The notes under the pieces are model-generated. The model searched no databases. It saw only the letters and a program-made list of their open reading frames with translations, and was not told the DNA's origin. Below, in pieces: positions 5,971-6,842 of a DNA stretch of 6,842 nucleotides; position 1 is the stretch's first letter; every line of letters begins with the position of its first letter. The position numbers were made by a program, and so were the translations under genes. Source of the DNA: an uncultured Lachnospiraceae bacterium (GTDB taxonomy: Bacteria; Bacillota_A; Clostridia; Lachnospirales; Lachnospiraceae); assembly GCA_902773195.1 (NCBI GenBank), contig CACYDL010000054.1, positions 1-6,842 of the forward strand, given 5' to 3'.

Positions 5971-6780
5971 ATGATTCGAGTAACAGTCTGGTACGAATAC
6001 ACACAGGAGTCCGGCGAATTCACGCCGGAGATGAAGGAGAAGATTCCGGCGGACCGCATGGAAAGCCTTATGAACTGGCTCCCCGAGAGGTCTAAGGAAA
6101 TCCGCAGGCAGTATCCCAACGGCCTCATGGAGACGCTGGCGGCCTACCTCCGCAAGAACCCGGATTTCCAGGTCACGTCGGTCAATCTGCACATGCCGGA
6201 ATACGGCCTGCCCGACGAGCTTCTGGACAACACCGACGTCCTGATCTACTGGGCGCACATCATGCATGACATCGTTCCCGACAGCCTCGCCCTGAAGATC
6301 GCCAGACACGTCCAGGCGGGCATGGGCTTCATCCCGCTTCACTCGGCTCATCAGTCGAAGCCCTTTGTCTACCTTCTGGGCTCGAGCGGAACCCTGCGCT
6401 GGCGCGAGGGCGATTTCTGCCGCATCTGGACTGCGGCGCCGTCCCATCCGATCGCGCGGGGAATCCCCGAGTCGGTGGAACTCGTCGAGGAGGAGATGTA
6501 CGGGGAGCCCTTCGACATCCCCAAACCGGACGAGACGGTCTTCATCAGCTGGTACAGCGGCGGAGAGGTGTTCCGCTCCGGATGTACCTGGACGCGGGGC
6601 TACGGCAGGATCTTCTATTTCCAGCCGGGGCATGAGACGAGCCCGTCCTACCACAACCCCTACGTGCTGAAGATCATCGAGAACGGCGTCTACTGGGCGG
6701 CGCCGGAAATCAGGCGTGAGAGCTTCGAATGCCCGAACATCCTGATCTCCCCGGAGGCGGCCAGGAAGCCGAAGAACTGA
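5971..6780 (+). CDS. ThuA-domain protein (trehalose-utilisation ThuA-like, GATase1-like fold)
   Basis: A 269-aa cytoplasmic protein of the ThuA family, which has a class-I glutamine amidotransferase-like fold and is linked in other bacteria to sugar (trehalose/disaccharide) breakdown. Its reaction here is not known. Family motifs: MIRVTVWYEY at the start, LLDNTDVLIYWAHIMHD (H96, H99), GMGFIPLHSAHQSKPF (H124, H127), LRWREGD, PSHPIARGI, EEEMYGEPFDIP, VFISWYSGGEVFRSGC, and FYFQPGHETSPSYHNP (H221). No Cys-His-Glu amidotransferase triad is evident. The N-terminus is unusual: about 37 residues separate WYEY from YPNG, longer than the roughly 15 I recall as typical, and two family histidines are replaced (TQE for RHE, GLM for GIH). 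AGGGAGG at 5960-5966 sets the start, 4 nt from the ATG. No sugar oxidoreductase or transporter lies beside it in the window, so its pathway cannot be assigned from context. Confidence 0.87.
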   Translation: MIRVTVWYEYTQESGEFTPEMKEKIPADRMESLMNWLPERSKEIRRQYPNGLMETLAAYLRKNPDFQVTSVNLHMPEYGLPDELLDNTDVLIYWAHIMHDIVPDSLALKIARHVQAGMGFIPLHSAHQSKPFVYLLGSSGTLRWREGDFCRIWTAAPSHPIARGIPESVELVEEEMYGEPFDIPKPDETVFISWYSGGEVFRSGCTWTRGYGRIFYFQPGHETSPSYHNPYVLKIIENGVYWAAPEIRRESFECPNILISPEAARKPKN

Positions 6781-6795
6781 AAAACGGAACAAAGG

Positions 6796-6829
6796 AAAAG
6801 AGGCGCCGCGTGGAAGCGGTGCCTCTTTT
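6796..6829 (+). terminator. bidirectional intrinsic terminator after the ThuA-domain gene
   Basis: AAAAGAGGCGCCGC (6796-6809) pairs with GCGGTGCCTCTTTT (6816-6829) through 14 positions (one G-U wobble) around the 6-nt loop GTGGAA. The 3' arm ends in TCTTTT. On the other strand the stem ends in CTCTTTTCCTTTG, so it should also stop convergent transcripts. It lies 15 nt after the stop codon. Nothing can be assigned in the final 13 nt. Confidence 0.93.
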
Positions 6830-6842
6830 GATGTGACGCCTC

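Noticed and set aside
3627..6128. An 833-codon open frame on the - strand, longer than the CAP gene it covers
   Set aside because: Its product is dominated by R, G, D, H and V with no recognisable domain, as expected opposite a GC-rich coding strand. It runs across the 3682-3711 hairpin and the 5766-5831 terminator/promoter region, while the + strand product has a clear signal peptide and known domains.
5692..6792. A 366-codon open frame on the - strand opposite the ThuA-domain gene
   Set aside because: No recognisable domain, and it would begin just inside the terminator region. The + strand frame matches the ThuA family along its length.

Overview
The window carries five protein genes, all on the + strand. 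It comes from a GC-rich, Gram-positive-style (Firmicutes/Clostridia, possibly Lachnospiraceae-like) genome. The grounds are purine-rich Shine-Dalgarno sites ahead of every complete gene, sigma-A type promoter elements (TATAAT; TTGACA with a 17-bp spacer), a DUF4867-type protein, and a secreted CAP / Ig-like / LRR_5 mosaic protein of the kind common in gut and oral Clostridia. The taxonomic call is an inference from style, not from a marker gene.

Layout. (1) Positions 3-1601 hold the 3' part of a D-aminoacylase-type amidohydrolase (N-acyl-D-amino-acid deacylase) whose start lies upstream of the window. (2) It overlaps by 4 bp (ATGA) an M20-family metallohydrolase of the YgeY type (1598-2827). 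The two are translationally coupled and probably act together on N-acylated or otherwise modified amino acids or small peptides. (3) After a weak hairpin and a promoter-like TATAAT box comes a 208-aa cupin-like DUF4867 protein (3011-3637). (4) A strong hairpin (3682-3711) separates it from a 657-aa secreted protein (3735-5708) with a signal peptide, CAP/SCP domain, Ig-like domain, two tandem beta-rich repeats and BspA-type leucine-rich repeats. (5) A structured 262-nt intergenic region holds a long hairpin interlocked with a near-consensus promoter and a possible leader attenuator. It precedes a 269-aa ThuA-domain protein (5971-6780), which ends at a textbook bidirectional terminator (6796-6829).

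No gene-free stretch exceeds about 262 nt. I see no tRNA, rRNA, CRISPR array, insertion sequence or phage gene.

I do not see a clearly new multi-gene system. The points most worth a second look are: an imperfect 36-bp tandem duplication that copies the start codon of the M20 gene; two successive gene junctions where a hairpin lies against or inside the next gene's start or promoter; the possible attenuator ahead of the ThuA gene; and a divergent N-terminus in the ThuA protein that has an insertion and lacks two commonly conserved histidines.
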